DNA of 64,000 bases from Torymus aiolomorphi (taxonomy: Eukaryota > Arthropoda > Insecta > Hymenoptera > Torymidae), in contig CM070877.1 in assembly GCA_036365515.1 (NCBI GenBank), forward strand, positions 60,623,975 through 60,687,974, in the 5' to 3' direction. The notes under the pieces are model-generated. The model had not been told where the DNA came from, searched no databases, and saw only the letters and a program-made list of their open reading frames with translations. Position numbers and translations under genes: made by a program. Below are positions 11,074 to 21,863 of the stretch, piece after piece. The stretch's first letter is position 1; each line of letters begins with the position of its first letter.

Positions 11074-11323
11074 GTTTGTTATTTGCTGGTTGATTTTGAA
11101 CTGAGCTAATGGGCAAGAATTGTCGTTATTTTTCGCTTATCGTTATGTTTACTTTTAAGGTTAATAACCTGTACAATTTATGCTTACTATTCTACTTTCG
11201 CTGTTTCGAGTACAATGCTTGACGCTTGGGCTGCCATCGTTAACTAGCTGCCCTTACAAATTTTCGTTCGCTTTTATACCGGATTGACGAAGGGTTTGAG
11301 GTCTTTTACGTGAATATTCCGTA

Positions 11324-14300
11324 CTAACTTCCCCTCTCGTCTCGCAGATCGAATATTACTGGATTTATACATTTTTTTACCGTATATGGCCCGACGAATT
11401 TATCTAGTAACTTTGCGTTAATTGCTTTGGCCTTATTGGACAGAGTGATTTGTTTTTTCAGAACTAAGTCTCCTACCCTCGGTTGCCAGTCGCGTCTTCT
11501 AAGATTATAATGTTTTTGCTGCCGGTTAAAGCTTCTTGCGGTGTTTGTTTTTGCTACTTCAATCGCGTCTTTTAATTCTTCTATCCTATTTTTTAATGTT
11601 TTCGCCGAACCTACTCTTACTTCTTGATGCAAGCTCCCCGGAGCTATCATTTCGCGGCCATAATTTAAATACGCTGGTGTATAATTCGTTGTTTCGCTCT
11701 GCGCGGAGTTAAACGCGAATGCTATTTCGTTTAGATGCAAATCCCATGTTTTTTGGTTTCTACTGGTGTATTGCCCGATCATGGTTTTAACGGTACGATT
11801 TGCACGTTCGACGGGGTTGCATTGCGGTGTATACGGTGGTGTCTTTCGATGATGGATCCCGGCGTCTTTTAATAGATTTTCAAAGTCTCGACTAATAAAT
11901 GGTTTGCCGTTGTCGCTTAGAATAGTTTTCGGGCAACCAAAACGGAGAATGATCTGTTCTTTTACTGTTTTAGCAATCGCGGCTCCGGTGGCTTTACGTA
12001 ATGCTTTTAATTCTATCCACTTCGTGAGTCGATCCTGCATTACTAGTAACGTCGAATGTCCGGTGTTAGACCGAGGAAGTGGACCTACCAGGTCGATCGA
12101 GACCATTTCCCATGGTTGGTCGACGTAGGTGGCATGCATTGTACCGGCTGGTGCTTGTTGCTGCGCTTTGTGACGTTGGCAGTTTCCACACGCTCGAACG
12201 TATTTTGTCGCGTCTTTAAACATTCCCGGCCAATAATAATAACGCGCCAGTCTATGTACTGTTTTTGCGATGCCCAAATGCCCGGCGGTAAGATCATTGT
12301 GATTTTCTTTTAACACGCGTTCCTGTTCTGATTTTGCGATGCATATTTTCCATTCGTCTGCCGGATCGTTCTCCTTAAAATCAAGTGAATGAAGAATATG
12401 ACGGTATAGTCTTCCGTCTCTTATGCAATATTCTGGGTATTCGTCCGGTCTTGTCTGTACGGCGGTGATTTTGTGTGCATACCAATCATTTTCTTTCGCG
12501 TCAATTGCGCCTACGTCTAACGGTTGTCGTGAAAGTATATCTGCCACGGTATTTTCACTGCCTTTACGATAACGCACCACAAAATCCCACTGACTTAATT
12601 CCATTGCCCAACGAGCTAATCTACCCGATGGGTTTTCTATTTTATTAAGCCATTTTAGCGATTGGTGGTCTGTTATTACGGTAAACTGATATCCTTCCAA
12701 ATAATGGCGCATTTTCCAAATACCCCACTTCACAGCTAAACACTCCAGCTCTGTTACGGAATAATTTTTTTCTGCTTTATTCAGTGATCGGCTGGCGTAT
12801 GCAATAACATACTCCTTTGTGCCGTCGCTTTGTGAAAGCATTGCTCCTAGTCCTTGCAGACTCGCATCCGTCTGTAGAATAAATGGTTTGGTCCAATCCG
12901 GACAAGCTAATACGGGAGTTTCCGTTAGTCTACGTTTTAATTCTTCGAAAGCTTTTTGTTGTGCGTCGTCCCAATACCATTTAATTTTCTTTTGGAGTAA
13001 TTTATTCAACGGTGAAGCTATTTGTGACACGTTTTTGATGAACCTGCGATACCACGATAAAAGACCCATGAATCTCTTTAGTTCTTTTGTGTTAACCGGT
13101 GGCGGTAAACTAGTAATGGCTGCCACTTTTTCCGGGTCGGTGTGCAAGCCCTCCCGGTCTACTACGTGCCCTAGATATGTCAACCTGTTCCGTGCAAAAT
13201 GGCATTTTGCGGGATTCGGCTTAAGTCGCGCTTCCTGAAGTCGTTTAAACACTTCAGTCAATTTCTCTATGTGTTTCTCGAACGTATCTGTTACTATGAT
13301 GATGTCATCCAGATATGCAAAGGCGTTCGGCGCCATTTCGGGTGTAATTACTTGGTCTAGCAGACGTTGAAACGTTGCCGGGGCCGTGTGAAGTCCGAAA
13401 GGCATGACGTTAAACTCGAACAATCCTTTTCCCGGTACTGTGAACGCGGTTATCGCTCGACTTTCTGGGGTTAAGGCTACTTGCCAATAGCCGTTCTTTA
13501 GATCTATCGAGGATAAATATTTCGCCCCTCTGAGTTTATCTAAAATTGCATTGATATGTGGGAGCGGATAGGCGTCTTTCTCCGAAATTTGATTTATCTT
13601 TTGGAAATCAATACAAAATCTGTGTTTTCCGTTTTTCTTTTTCGTAATTACTACTGGGGAGCTCCACGGGCTTTCCGACGGTTGAATTACCCCTTCCTCT
13701 AGCATTTTCTCGACTTCCTTGTTAATTATTTCCTGCATAGCCGGATTCCTGGGTCGGTATCTCTGTTTAATGGGTGTTTGTTCGATAACCCTAATTTTGT
13801 GTTGAATCAATGGCGTAGTCCCTTGAATGTTTTCGAACTCGGCCATTTTTTGTTCTATGAATTCCTCTAATTGTTCCTCCTCCGTTACCGTTAATTGAGC
13901 TAAACCTACTGGTTTTCCGACGGAACATAACCCCTCGGTGCCGTCTGTTCTCCCGGTTTTGATCTGATTTCCATTTAACATTAGTTGTATTTCTAGTTTA
14001 ACAAGTATGTCCATTCCGAGTAAAAAATCGGTTGTTAATCCTTCCATAACTAAAAACCGGTGTCGTAAGTTTTTGCCTTGTACTCTGCACTCTCCAGATA
14101 TACTGCTCTCAAGAGTGGCAGAGGTACCATCGGCCATCCGTGCTGCTTTTTGTTCCGCCTGATTTACCCACCCTTGCGAAAGGCATTTATTCGCCGCGCG
14201 CGGGTTTATATATGATCCTATTGATCCGGGATCTATTAGGCCTCGAAATTTCTCTCGACCGGCGTTGACTCGAACGAAATAGCGGCTGTCGATATCGGAG

Positions 14301-14365
14301 TTCTTGTTTGCGTGGGCCGGTCCTGTCCCGGGGTGGGTCCGACCCTTTTTCGTTTCCCGGCGCAT
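11324..14365 (-). CDS. pol: gypsy 1 Pol polyprotein (PR-RT-RNase H-IN)
   Basis: An open frame of 1013 codons. The aspartic protease is at about residues 28-125, with active site LIDPGS (45-47, Pro where Ser/Thr is usual). Reverse transcriptase is at about 215-420, with catalytic YLDD at 351-354. RNase H is at about 490-615, starting with QTDAS at D500. The integrase zinc domain (H-x3-H type start GHLGIAKTVH, then CGNC) is at about 695-730. The integrase core triad is D758, D818 and E853 with the 35-residue spacing. It makes the cDNA from the element RNA and inserts it. Its start overlaps gag in another frame, so it is probably made by frameshifting or as a separate product. It looks intact. 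Confidence 0.93.
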   Translation of the reverse strand: MRRETKKGRTHPGTGPAHANKNSDIDSRYFVRVNAGREKFRGLIDPGSIGSYINPRAANKCLSQGWVNQAEQKAARMADGTSATLESSISGECRVQGKNLRHRFLVMEGLTTDFLLGMDILVKLEIQLMLNGNQIKTGRTDGTEGLCSVGKPVGLAQLTVTEEEQLEEFIEQKMAEFENIQGTTPLIQHKIRVIEQTPIKQRYRPRNPAMQEIINKEVEKMLEEGVIQPSESPWSSPVVITKKKNGKHRFCIDFQKINQISEKDAYPLPHINAILDKLRGAKYLSSIDLKNGYWQVALTPESRAITAFTVPGKGLFEFNVMPFGLHTAPATFQRLLDQVITPEMAPNAFAYLDDIIIVTDTFEKHIEKLTEVFKRLQEARLKPNPAKCHFARNRLTYLGHVVDREGLHTDPEKVAAITSLPPPVNTKELKRFMGLLSWYRRFIKNVSQIASPLNKLLQKKIKWYWDDAQQKAFEELKRRLTETPVLACPDWTKPFILQTDASLQGLGAMLSQSDGTKEYVIAYASRSLNKAEKNYSVTELECLAVKWGIWKMRHYLEGYQFTVITDHQSLKWLNKIENPSGRLARWAMELSQWDFVVRYRKGSENTVADILSRQPLDVGAIDAKENDWYAHKITAVQTRPDEYPEYCIRDGRLYRHILHSLDFKENDPADEWKICIAKSEQERVLKENHNDLTAGHLGIAKTVHRLARYYYWPGMFKDATKYVRACGNCQRHKAQQQAPAGTMHATYVDQPWEMVSIDLVGPLPRSNTGHSTLLVMQDRLTKWIELKALRKATGAAIAKTVKEQIILRFGCPKTILSDNGKPFISRDFENLLKDAGIHHRKTPPYTPQCNPVERANRTVKTMIGQYTSRNQKTWDLHLNEIAFAFNSAQSETTNYTPAYLNYGREMIAPGSLHQEVRVGSAKTLKNRIEELKDAIEVAKTNTARSFNRQQKHYNLRRRDWQPRVGDLVLKKQITLSNKAKAINAKLLDKFVGPYTVKKCINPVIFDLRDERGS

Positions 14366-15377
14366 CTATATTCTCGTGGCATCGGCAATCGCGTGTTAGT
14401 ATACCGTCTGTCCCACAATACGAACAAAATTTCCTTTGTGAATTCCGACAGTTCATTCTCCTATGTCCGCGTTGTTTGCATTTCCAGCAGCACGTGTTCC
14501 GGTCGTACGTGGTCGTTATTTCCATAATATTCCCAGCGTTAATTCTTAATCTCTCTCCATTTCGTTCTTTACCGGTTTGTACTAATACTTCTTCAATTTC
14601 CTCTACGCGTTGGATTAGTTCGTTGACGTTGTTGAATTCCGACCGTCGAATGTGCAATCGTAATTCGGCGCGCATGTTATAGTATATATTATCGAGTTGT
14701 GTTTCGCGGTTTATGCCCCTCGACGGCGCATTAACGTACTCAGTGCCGTGGCGTAGCTTCTAAATATCTCGCCGATTTTTTGTCTTCGCTCGCTTATTTG
14801 TCGATCAAGATTTCGTCGTTCTCCCGGCGGTATATAGAAGCTGCGCAACGATTCTTTGAGTTCAGCGTAACTATTTATAGGCTCTAAATTTCTGTACCAA
14901 AGTTGAGCTTCCCCGTAATAATTCCGGGAATCCTATAAGCAGATTTGCATCGGTGAAGCCGTATGCTTTACGTAATTCCTCAACTCTTTCTAAAAAACCG
15001 TAAACGTCTCGTCCGTCGAAGTGGCAGTTCCATTTTCGCATTTGATCGAGGGTTTTCGCGGTCGCGTTCTCTACCGTTAGATAATTTATCTGGTCTGTGT
15101 TTGCATCTTGGTTCGATATTACAAATTGTGTTTGCATGCCCTGAGGTGTTGATGCGTTATTTGTTTGTTCTTCCATATCGCGGGTCTTATCTAATTCCTC
15201 ATTGTATTCCTCCGCGTCATCTGGTTGATTTTTAAAGTGTCCCGGACTTATTTTTGCTATCGCTACTAGTCGCTGTCGTAGTTCCGTTACATTTCCCGTA
15301 TTATCGATTTGTAATTTCGCTAGTTCGTCTCTGAGTTGCTCTTTTCGAAGCTTGTACACCCATCCGACTTTCCCCAT
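14187..15377 (-). pseudogene. gag: gypsy 1 Gag, frame-broken
   Basis: The N-terminal frame (15377-14871, 168 codons) starts MGKVGWVYKLRKEQL and holds a SAP-like helix pair. The capsid signature and following part lie in other frames, with changes near 14930 and 14720. The C-terminal frame (14675-14187) carries the nucleocapsid: a good CCHC knuckle, CWKCKQRGHRRMNC, and a second Cys cluster, CSYCGTDGILTRDC, in which the His position is Ile. Gag binds RNA and forms particles. The LTRs are nearly identical, so the breaks are either very recent or assembly errors. Confidence 0.8.
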
Positions 15378-15492
15378 GATTACTAGTATTGCTCGATTCC
15401 GAAAAAAAAAATTTTATTTTGCTTTGTATAATTTATTTCAATATGAGATGTTATTTGAAAAGGTTATTTTGTTCCTTCGCGTGAAAAAACTA

Positions 15493-15510
15493 GTCCCTGT
15501 TCGGGCGCCA
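15493..15510 (-). promoter_or_regulatory. gypsy 1 primer-binding site, tRNA-Lys type
   Basis: Directly inside the 5' LTR, the minus strand reads TGGCGCCCGAACAGGGAC. This 18-nt site matches the 3' end of a lysine tRNA, the primer for minus-strand DNA. It fixes the element's orientation. Confidence 0.9.
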
Positions 15511-16296
15511 TGAAACGGAGATTCATGCGTAAGGATTGCTCTCTTTGAGAATAGCTAAGCGGACAGGATTCGAAAGGGAGAGCAATTGAAATAAATCAAC
15601 AAAGCCAAATAATTTAAGTATAAAAGAAAAGTAACAAATTTATTATAGCTTAAATCTAATTCACAATCGGTTCGGTTTTGGCGTAGATCTGAAACAAACA
15701 ATGATAATACACGAGCATTAAGCCTGTTACTTGAGTACGCGAGTTTGGGGACGCGTGATCACGGTTCTTCACAAGTAGGCGAGTGCGCTCCCACTACTTG
15801 TGAACAACACCCGGGTAACGAGTGCGCTCATATACCCGGGGAATCATCTCAGCGCTACTTCTGGTGCAGAGTAACGAGTGCGCTCATATACTCCGCTCCG
15901 TCGGCAGGGCTCCAGGCTTTAGCGATTACGGCACTGGGCTGAGAGAGTCCTTTCCACGGCGCACGAGGCGGTATTTATACCCGCTTCGCCGTGTGCTGTA
16001 GAAGCAGCGCGGTGGGGCGCGTTATAGCTTGCGCGTCGTATGCGACGCGTGGTCGCGGCGCTCGGTGGAGAGGGAAGCCGACTACTCAGTCGCCTGCTCT
16101 CTCTCCTCGCTGTACGAGCTCCGGTACTTGTATACATGCGTGTGTACATGTATGTACACATTCGTACGCTCGCTCTCCCATGCCGTTGACAGGTTCGGCT
16201 GCTTTCTCTTTCTAGCGCACGCATGCTAGGAGAGAGAAAGCTTCTTATGATCGCGATTTCGTATCGATGCGTCTATTGATCAGGTGCATCGTTACA
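15511..16296 (-). repeat. gypsy 1, 5' LTR
   Basis: 786 bp, near-identical to 9568-10351. It differs by CT and GA dinucleotide insertions around 16205-16240. It should carry the promoter and polyadenylation signal. AATAAA is found on the minus strand near 15640. Confidence 0.93.
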
Positions 16297-16300
16297 CCAT

Positions 16301-17100
16301 CATTTTTTGAAGATAGGAGATAGGATTAAGGAGTTATAAGCTTTTTTAAAAAAAAAAACCGTTTTTGTTTTTGTTCATAACAAAAGAACTGTGATAGCTA
16401 GACATAAATTTTCTTTTCCAAATATAGATATTTTAATTCTCTTTCGAATGCTACCCATCCGATCCAGATACATACAGCCGTTCTCGAGAAATTACGATTT
16501 GAAAAAAAGGTTAAAAAAACTTTAACCTCAAATATCTCTGAAATTTCTAGACCAATCATTTTGCCCAAAGAACTCGACCGAGAACTATACAAAATCTACC
16601 TCTAAAAGGAATTTTGAAGCCATTAAGTCAATTTTACTCTTGTAATCGTTGGACATACAAAACTGATTTTTTTCATTTTTCAATTTTTTACTCAAAATCT
16701 AGCCTACAGAATGTATTCAAATTTTAACAGATTATAGCTATTTATATTCTGTATTATCATGATTTTTCTCAAAAAAATTGACCGTTAAGTTTAGAAGTTA
16801 TAAGCTTCTAAAAAAAAACACGTTTTTGTCAATAACAAGAGAACCGGGATAGCTAGAGAAATTTTTTTTTTTTGGAAATTATAGGTTTTTTACGTTCTTT
16901 CGAATGCTACCCATCAGATTTAAATATCTCGATTCTATCATTGAAAAAAAGCCAAAAATAATGTTGAGAAAATCGAAAATTCGAAATAAAATAAAAACGA
17001 ATCGGCCCAATCAAAAAACGGATTTTTGACCCGCCATCACACAAAAAAAAAACAAAAAGAATGAGACCTATCCGGTTAAAATCGATCGAGTAGAAGCTGA
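16301..17100. repeat. element X internal repeat units (period about 460 bp)
   Basis: The phrase GTTATAAGCTT, then an A-run, CGTTTTTGT, AACAA, ACCG and GATAGCTAGA occurs at about 16336 and again at 16797. Each is followed by CTTTCGAATGCTACCCATC. The block GTTCTCGAGAAATTACGA with CTCAAATATCTCTGAAATTT lies between them. The same units occur at 24000-25240 in element X copy 2. No coding frame is seen. Confidence 0.7.
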
Positions 17101-17273
17101 GATCCAGCCGCGCGCGCTCGCGCACACACACACGCCGCGCGCGCACACACACACACACATCCATACAGACAAAAATCATGTATTTTGGATCCTAACACCT
17201 CGAATATCAATTATAACATGTTTTTAGAACAACTCAAAAAATTACTATCACAAAGCTTCCTCTAGGAGGAAGC

Positions 17274-18480
17274 AAAAACGGAAATGGGAAGAAGATGAAA
17301 AGCAATTTTCATTAGGTCTGTATTACAAATCGCCAAAAGCATATGTATATTTGAGGGATTGTAAAAATTTTGCTTTGCATCAGTTTCGTTAATTCGTCAG
17401 TGGCTTAATGTTATTAATTTAAAGTCGGGTAAAAATGAAGAACTTTTTAATCAATTAAAAATTAAAATAGAATCTAAATCAGAATTTTAAAAAGAAGCCG
17501 TATTAATGTGGGACGAGATGACGATTAGACCAGGCCTTAAATATAATCTGAAGGAAGATTATATTGAAGGATATCATGATTTGAGTGATGATTTCGGTGG
17601 TAGGGAACCGCGGATGGCTACCTCAGTTTTATTTTTTTTATTGTGTGGCTTAACGTACAACTGGAAGCAGCCTCTAATGTACTTTCGGACAGAGGGTAAT
17701 GTTTCGGGTTCGACTTTAAAAGAAATTATTTTAAATGTTCTTTGTGTTGCCGATGAAATAGGTTTTAAAGTACGCCATATGGTTTGCGATCAAGGAGGTC
17801 CAAATCAGAAAGCCATTTCTCAATTAAATATTGATAAAGATCATCCATACATCGAATTTAACAATCGCGTAATAACTTTTAGATTTGACCCACCACATGT
17901 TTTAAAATGTCTTAGAAATAATTTAATTAATCTCAATTTTATAATGGAAGAAGAAATAGTTTCATGGAATGATATTTGTGAATTAAAAAGATTAGAAGAA
18001 TCTAAAGTTTCTAAGGTTGCATTAAAATTAACGGAGCGACATATTACGCCTAATAATTTTGAAAAAATGAATGTTAGCTTAGCCGCGCAGGTTTTTAGTA
18101 ATTCTGTTTTCTCCGCTTTAATGACAGGATCATCAACTGGCGTTTTAAATAGTGAAACTACGGTTGCGATAGCTAATTTTGTAAAAAACATTAATGACAT
18201 TTTCGATTGTCTAAATGCTCGTAACCGATTCGATCCTATTCCTTTGAAACGTGGTTTATCGGATCAAAATTCGGATGTTGAAAATCATCTAAAAGATACC
18301 GTAACTCATATTGATAAATGGTCGATTCAAAATTCTAGAAAATCCGATTGTTTTGATAACTTTGCTTTAACTATAAACGGTATTCTATTATTGTGGGATA
18401 TACTTAAAAAAGAAGGTAAACCATACTTGCTAACAAGCCGATTAAATCAAGACAAAATTGAAAATTTTTTTTTGGAATAA
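17274..18480 (+). pseudogene. P-element transposase, central catalytic part
   Basis: The frame resumes after element X with KWEEDEKQFSLGLYYKSPKAY, the conserved entry to the P transposase core, then shifts near 17390. A TAA near 17490 precedes LMWDEMTIRPGLKYNL, the conserved DEM motif, which opens the long frame 17506-18480 (324 codons). That frame has CDQGGPNQK and FRFDPPHVLKCLRNNL, both typical of THAP9/P-element RNase H-like domains that cut and join DNA. It runs into a T8 homopolymer at 18472, where the frame is lost. The gene is dead. Confidence 0.8.
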
Positions 18481-19290
18481 TAAGAGCGCGATCGGGACAT
18501 AATGATAACCCAACCGCGATGCAGTTTAAGAGAAATCTACAGTACGCAATAATTATCACATTACTCATTCCTCCAGTCGGTACTAATATAACTGTGAACC
18601 TGATGATGCGCGTATGTTAGTAACAGATTTTAAACACAATATGGATGAATCTCAAGTAATCGCAGCTAACATTGTTATTAACGAAAAAATAGAAAATTGG
18701 TTCCTTAACAACGAAGAAGTAAATTTAGATATCATTGATGAGAAACAGTCTTATGAAAACGAAGTTGAACAGGTTACTGATCTTCAACATTGTGTTAAAA
18801 ATTGCGTTGACGGCTATCTAGCTTACAAATGTTTAAATAAATTTCAGTGCAGTAATTGTGAAAAAGAATTAGCCGATAACGATCGCGAATTAAATTCTCA
18901 AATTGATTTGATTTTATTATGGAAAGCTTATCCACCATTAAAAGGAAAATCATTCGGTGGATTAAAAACTCCCACAACTACCTTTTAATTAATTGTTCTT
19001 ACTTGCTATGACATTTTTTAATCAGAATTTTCTCAAAACGCTCGTTTGAAAGGTATATCTAAATACTTATTTGAAATAATTAAAAGATGCTTATAAACCA
19101 AATATCCAAATTTTTTTACTAGTAATTGCTCTGAACACCGTGACTATATAATTGAATCATTTATTAAAACACACGTTTTCAATCATGTTAAATTGATTAC
19201 AAAAGATTATAGAAACCGAAAAATAAGGAAACGATCACATACCAACAATTTTTCAAAGCCTAATAAAAAGTTATTCAAACTGGACTGCTA
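18472..19290 (+). pseudogene. P-element transposase, C-terminal part
   Basis: In the frame one base away, the sequence continues with IIRARSGHNDNPTAMQFKRN just after 18480, the expected ENFF-x-RGR-GGxNDNPT type box. A later frame (18614-18988) has a Cys pair, CSNCEKEL, in the usual zinc-binding-like tail. More coding-like fragments, including YIIESFIKTHVFNH, reach about 19290. Several frame changes separate these blocks. Confidence 0.7.
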
Positions 19291-19351
19291 AATTGTTTTG
19301 ATCATTAAAAAATTACTTTCTATATTTATATTGCTATGATAATTGTACAAT

Positions 19352-19832
19352 GATAATTAATGAGAAATCGATATGATAGGATGCTCGTTAGAGTTAATAG
19401 GGTTTTGAACATAAATGATCGCCACGAGCCGACACTTTCTTTATCCAAACATTTTATTTGTCGACGTTTCGACTCTCACAAAGAAGCCCTTTTCAAGACT
19501 GGAATAAACCAGAACACAAGAATACACGTAAAATTAGAATAATTCGCACTACTACGTAATAAGTTGCAAAAACAGATACGCTATAAACATCTTCGGTTAG
19601 ATACACGTTCGCAGTCACAAAAGTTAAAAAAGAAATATTCCGCATTGACAAACTAAAAAAATACAATTCGTCGTATTGTGTCAAATTGTTGTAACAGACA
19701 TTAAATAGTCAAAAAGACTGACTCGTCAGTGAACAAAAAGAAAACAAGGCCGTGTATTTATAGTACGAATATAGTGTGTGTACATAGTTTGTATATCATG
19801 TATATATAAAATCAAAATAGATACTAAGCGGT
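19352..19832 (-). repeat. Penelope terminal repeat (pLTR) of copy A, with hammerhead-like remnant
   Basis: The same sequence recurs at 22480-22822 (continuing at 39876), 41870-42385 (continuing at 43787) and, inverted, at 47140-47580. At 19459-19498 the minus strand has the GAAAC plus GTCGAC part of a hammerhead core and a stem II-like hairpin, here with a mismatch. The CUGANGA box is degenerate (UUGAAAA). Confidence 0.7.
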
Positions 19833-20288
19833 TTAACTGACTATATGAAATTTCTTCAAAGAATTTTTGTATGCATTTTTTGAAAAATAAATGTCTAATT
19901 TTCTACTAATGTTATTAGCATGTAAAAATATGTGAAGCATTTCAGAAAATTCTCGTCTAAATTTATTTTTTTCGGAATCTAAAACTTGAGCGTTGTCAAA
20001 ATCGAAACCATGTTTATATTTGTGACAGTGGATTGATATGACGGATCTCTCATCTAACTTTTTAACGGCTCTATCATGTTCATACGTGCGCTTTTTCAAC
20101 TGTCTACTGGTTTGTCCAATATACATGGCGTTGCAGTCAAAACAATTAATTCTATAGACTATACCACTCTTCACATGATTGTGTAGTAAATCTTTCCCTA
20201 GTTTAATAAAATTATTGAATGTACTATTTAAGCAATTAATTAACAAGATATTATTCTTGTGCAAAATACTCTTAAATTGTGGATTCAA
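19833..20288 (-). pseudogene. Penelope copy A GIY-YIG endonuclease domain
   Basis: A 151-codon frame with SGIVYRINC, a CxxC-type pair and then MYIGQTSRQLKKR, the GIY-YIG catalytic signature, followed by EHDRAVKK and an HCHKYKHG segment. In Penelope elements this domain nicks target DNA for priming. It is separated from the reverse transcriptase by a frame change between 20288 and 20519. Confidence 0.85.
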
Positions 20289-20518
20289 CGATTTGATATA
20301 TGGTGAGACTAAAATCGGTTTGTGTGTAATGCGATGGTTATACGAAACGATTGAAATATTGGCTATACTATTTAAATAAGATATGCGTTTAACGATAAGT
20401 TTATTGAAGAACTGTTCTGGGTAATTATTAGCAATTAAAAGTTTCTTTATGAAGACAATATTTTTATTATGGAAGGATTTATGAGCGAGTTTTATGGCTC
20501 TATTAACAAGATTATAAG

Positions 20519-21736
20519 CTATTGCTTTTTTGGTAGATAATGGATGATGTGAAAGAAAAGAAATGAGATGGCCTGAGAAGGTATTTTTTCTGTACCAATC
20601 AGTCGTAGGACATCATCCGGTATTCTGAAAATAGTGAAATCGAAAAAACTTAAGGAATTGTTATTTTCTGTTTCTATTGTAAATTTTAAAAACCTATTGT
20701 AGGAATTAAAAGTTTCAAAAATGTGGTCAATTTTTTTGTTGTCAACAATCAAAAAACCATCATCTACATATCTTCTGTATAGAAGGACCGATTCGTTGAG
20801 GGTATTAAGACAGTGATTTTCTAATTCCTCTAAGGCAATCTCGGCAAACCAAGGGCTGGAATGCTCGCCCATAGGAGATCCAACTAGTTGCTTATAGACA
20901 CAGTCATTGAAAGTAAACACAGTAGAGTTAAGTAAAAACGTTATGCCATCTATAAATTCATTGCACGACAGGTTTATGTGTTGTTGATGGTGCTTCCACT
21001 TATTTTTAATCCCTGCAATTATCAGCTCGCTATGTAGGTTTGTAAACAACGAAATTACATCTAATGAAATGAAAGTATAGTTCTTGGGAACTACTAACTT
21101 ATCTAAAATTATTTTTAAGTCAGAGCTATTTTTTAGAAAAAATTTAGGGCGTGGCAAGTATTTTTTGAAAATTTCCGATATGGCTTTGTCAAAAAGGCTA
21201 ATTGGGCTATTGATATTAGAAACTATGATTCTAGCCGGGAAATCTGTTTTGTGAATTTTTATTAACCCATATGCTCTAGCTAAAACAGAATTATCAATAA
21301 AACTTTTGTAATTGTTTAAATTGATAATGTCATCAAAAACACCTCTGCTATTCCACACACTAATTATATCTTTAGTACAGTTTCTTAATTTCGAAATAGG
21401 ATTTTTTGGCAATTTTGAATAATATTTTGTGTCATTAAGGTGTACTTCGACCTTATTAATATACATATTCTTATTGATAACGACAGTAGCATTGCCTTTA
21501 TCAGCTCTGATAACAAATAGATCTTTGTTGTCACGTAAAAAGGTTCTGGTTTTTTTAATATTATTTTGTAAATTCGTTTCAAAAACTGTCAAATGTTTTT
21601 TGTTTTTGCCATCCTTAATTATACACTGCACTATTTTTTCCCTGATCGAGCCCACATCTGGAAGTTCATTCATCTGGATAAAATTTTCCAGGTTTTTGCA
21701 AATATGAAGGACAGATTTTTTATCGGTATGGGGCAA
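20519..21736 (-). pseudogene. Penelope copy A reverse transcriptase
   Basis: A 405-codon frame with the Penelope-type RT. It shows RIIVSNINSPIS (thumb/finger motif), FISLDVISLFTNL (motif A with the catalytic Asp), LVGSPMGEHSSPWFAEIALE (motif B) and RRYVDDGFLIV (motif C, YVDD). The frame is lost near 20590, before the linker to the endonuclease, and upstream at 21736-21864. It would copy the element RNA into DNA at the target. Comparison with copy D shows the N-terminal ORF and this ORF are one gene. Confidence 0.85.
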
Positions 21737-21863
21737 AAGTTGAATTTTTGACCTAATAATAGAACCTTTTCGGCAGTTAGGTAACGGGTTTTCCGTTAGA
21801 TTGACGAGCCATTTGTTTACATTTTCGTTCGCACTGTCAATGTTATTGAAATTGAGATTCGTA

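Larger units (their letters stand above)
9568..16296 (-). mobile_element. Ty3/gypsy LTR retrotransposon 1, young insertion
   Basis: The two LTRs (9568-10351 and 15511-16296) begin TGAAACGG and end GTTACA as read on plus. They differ by only two 2-bp indels that I could find, so insertion was recent. The target duplication is CCAT (9564-9567 and 16297-16300). Genes run on the minus strand: gag (about 15377-14187), pol (14365-11324, order PR-RT-RH-IN, hence Ty3/gypsy) and a further ORF (11073-10546). Pol is open, gag has frame breaks. Confidence 0.93.
9198..17273. mobile_element. element X copy 1 (unnamed), inserted in the P-element
   Basis: It starts CCGCTGCCAATTCATTGGC at 9198 and ends GCTTCCTCTAGGAGGAAGC at 17273, flanked on both sides by a run of five A. 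The P-element frame stops at its left edge and resumes at its right edge, so these are true insertion limits. The same two ends bound copy 2 at 22823-39875. Without the gypsy element (9568-16296) it is about 1.35 kb and has no coding frame. The right part has units of about 450 bp and a CA-rich stretch near the end. Each end can form a small hairpin. The class is unknown to me. Confidence 0.65.
7079..19290 (+). mobile_element. decayed P-element (THAP-type transposase), split by later insertions
   Basis: Pieces of one transposase are laid out colinearly on the plus strand: THAP exon 1 (7079-7185), THAP exon 2 and coiled-coil segment (8608-9197), catalytic part (17274-18480) and C-terminal part (18472-19290). 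The 8-kb gap 9198-17273 is element X with a gypsy element inside it. P-type transposases pair an N-terminal THAP zinc finger with an RNase H-like catalytic domain. The order here matches that plan. Frameshifts, a stop codon and a missing ATG show that it is dead. Terminal inverted repeats were not located. Confidence 0.8.

Noticed and set aside
10352..11116. Envelope gene in gypsy 1
   Set aside because: The post-pol ORF has no signal peptide, furin site or membrane anchor.
19700..19730. CTGACGAGTC on the minus strand near 19715 as a hammerhead core
   Set aside because: The CUGACGA box and a short hairpin are present, but no GAAA follows the hairpin. In copies B, C and D the box itself is changed. 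The remnant around 19459-19498 fits better.
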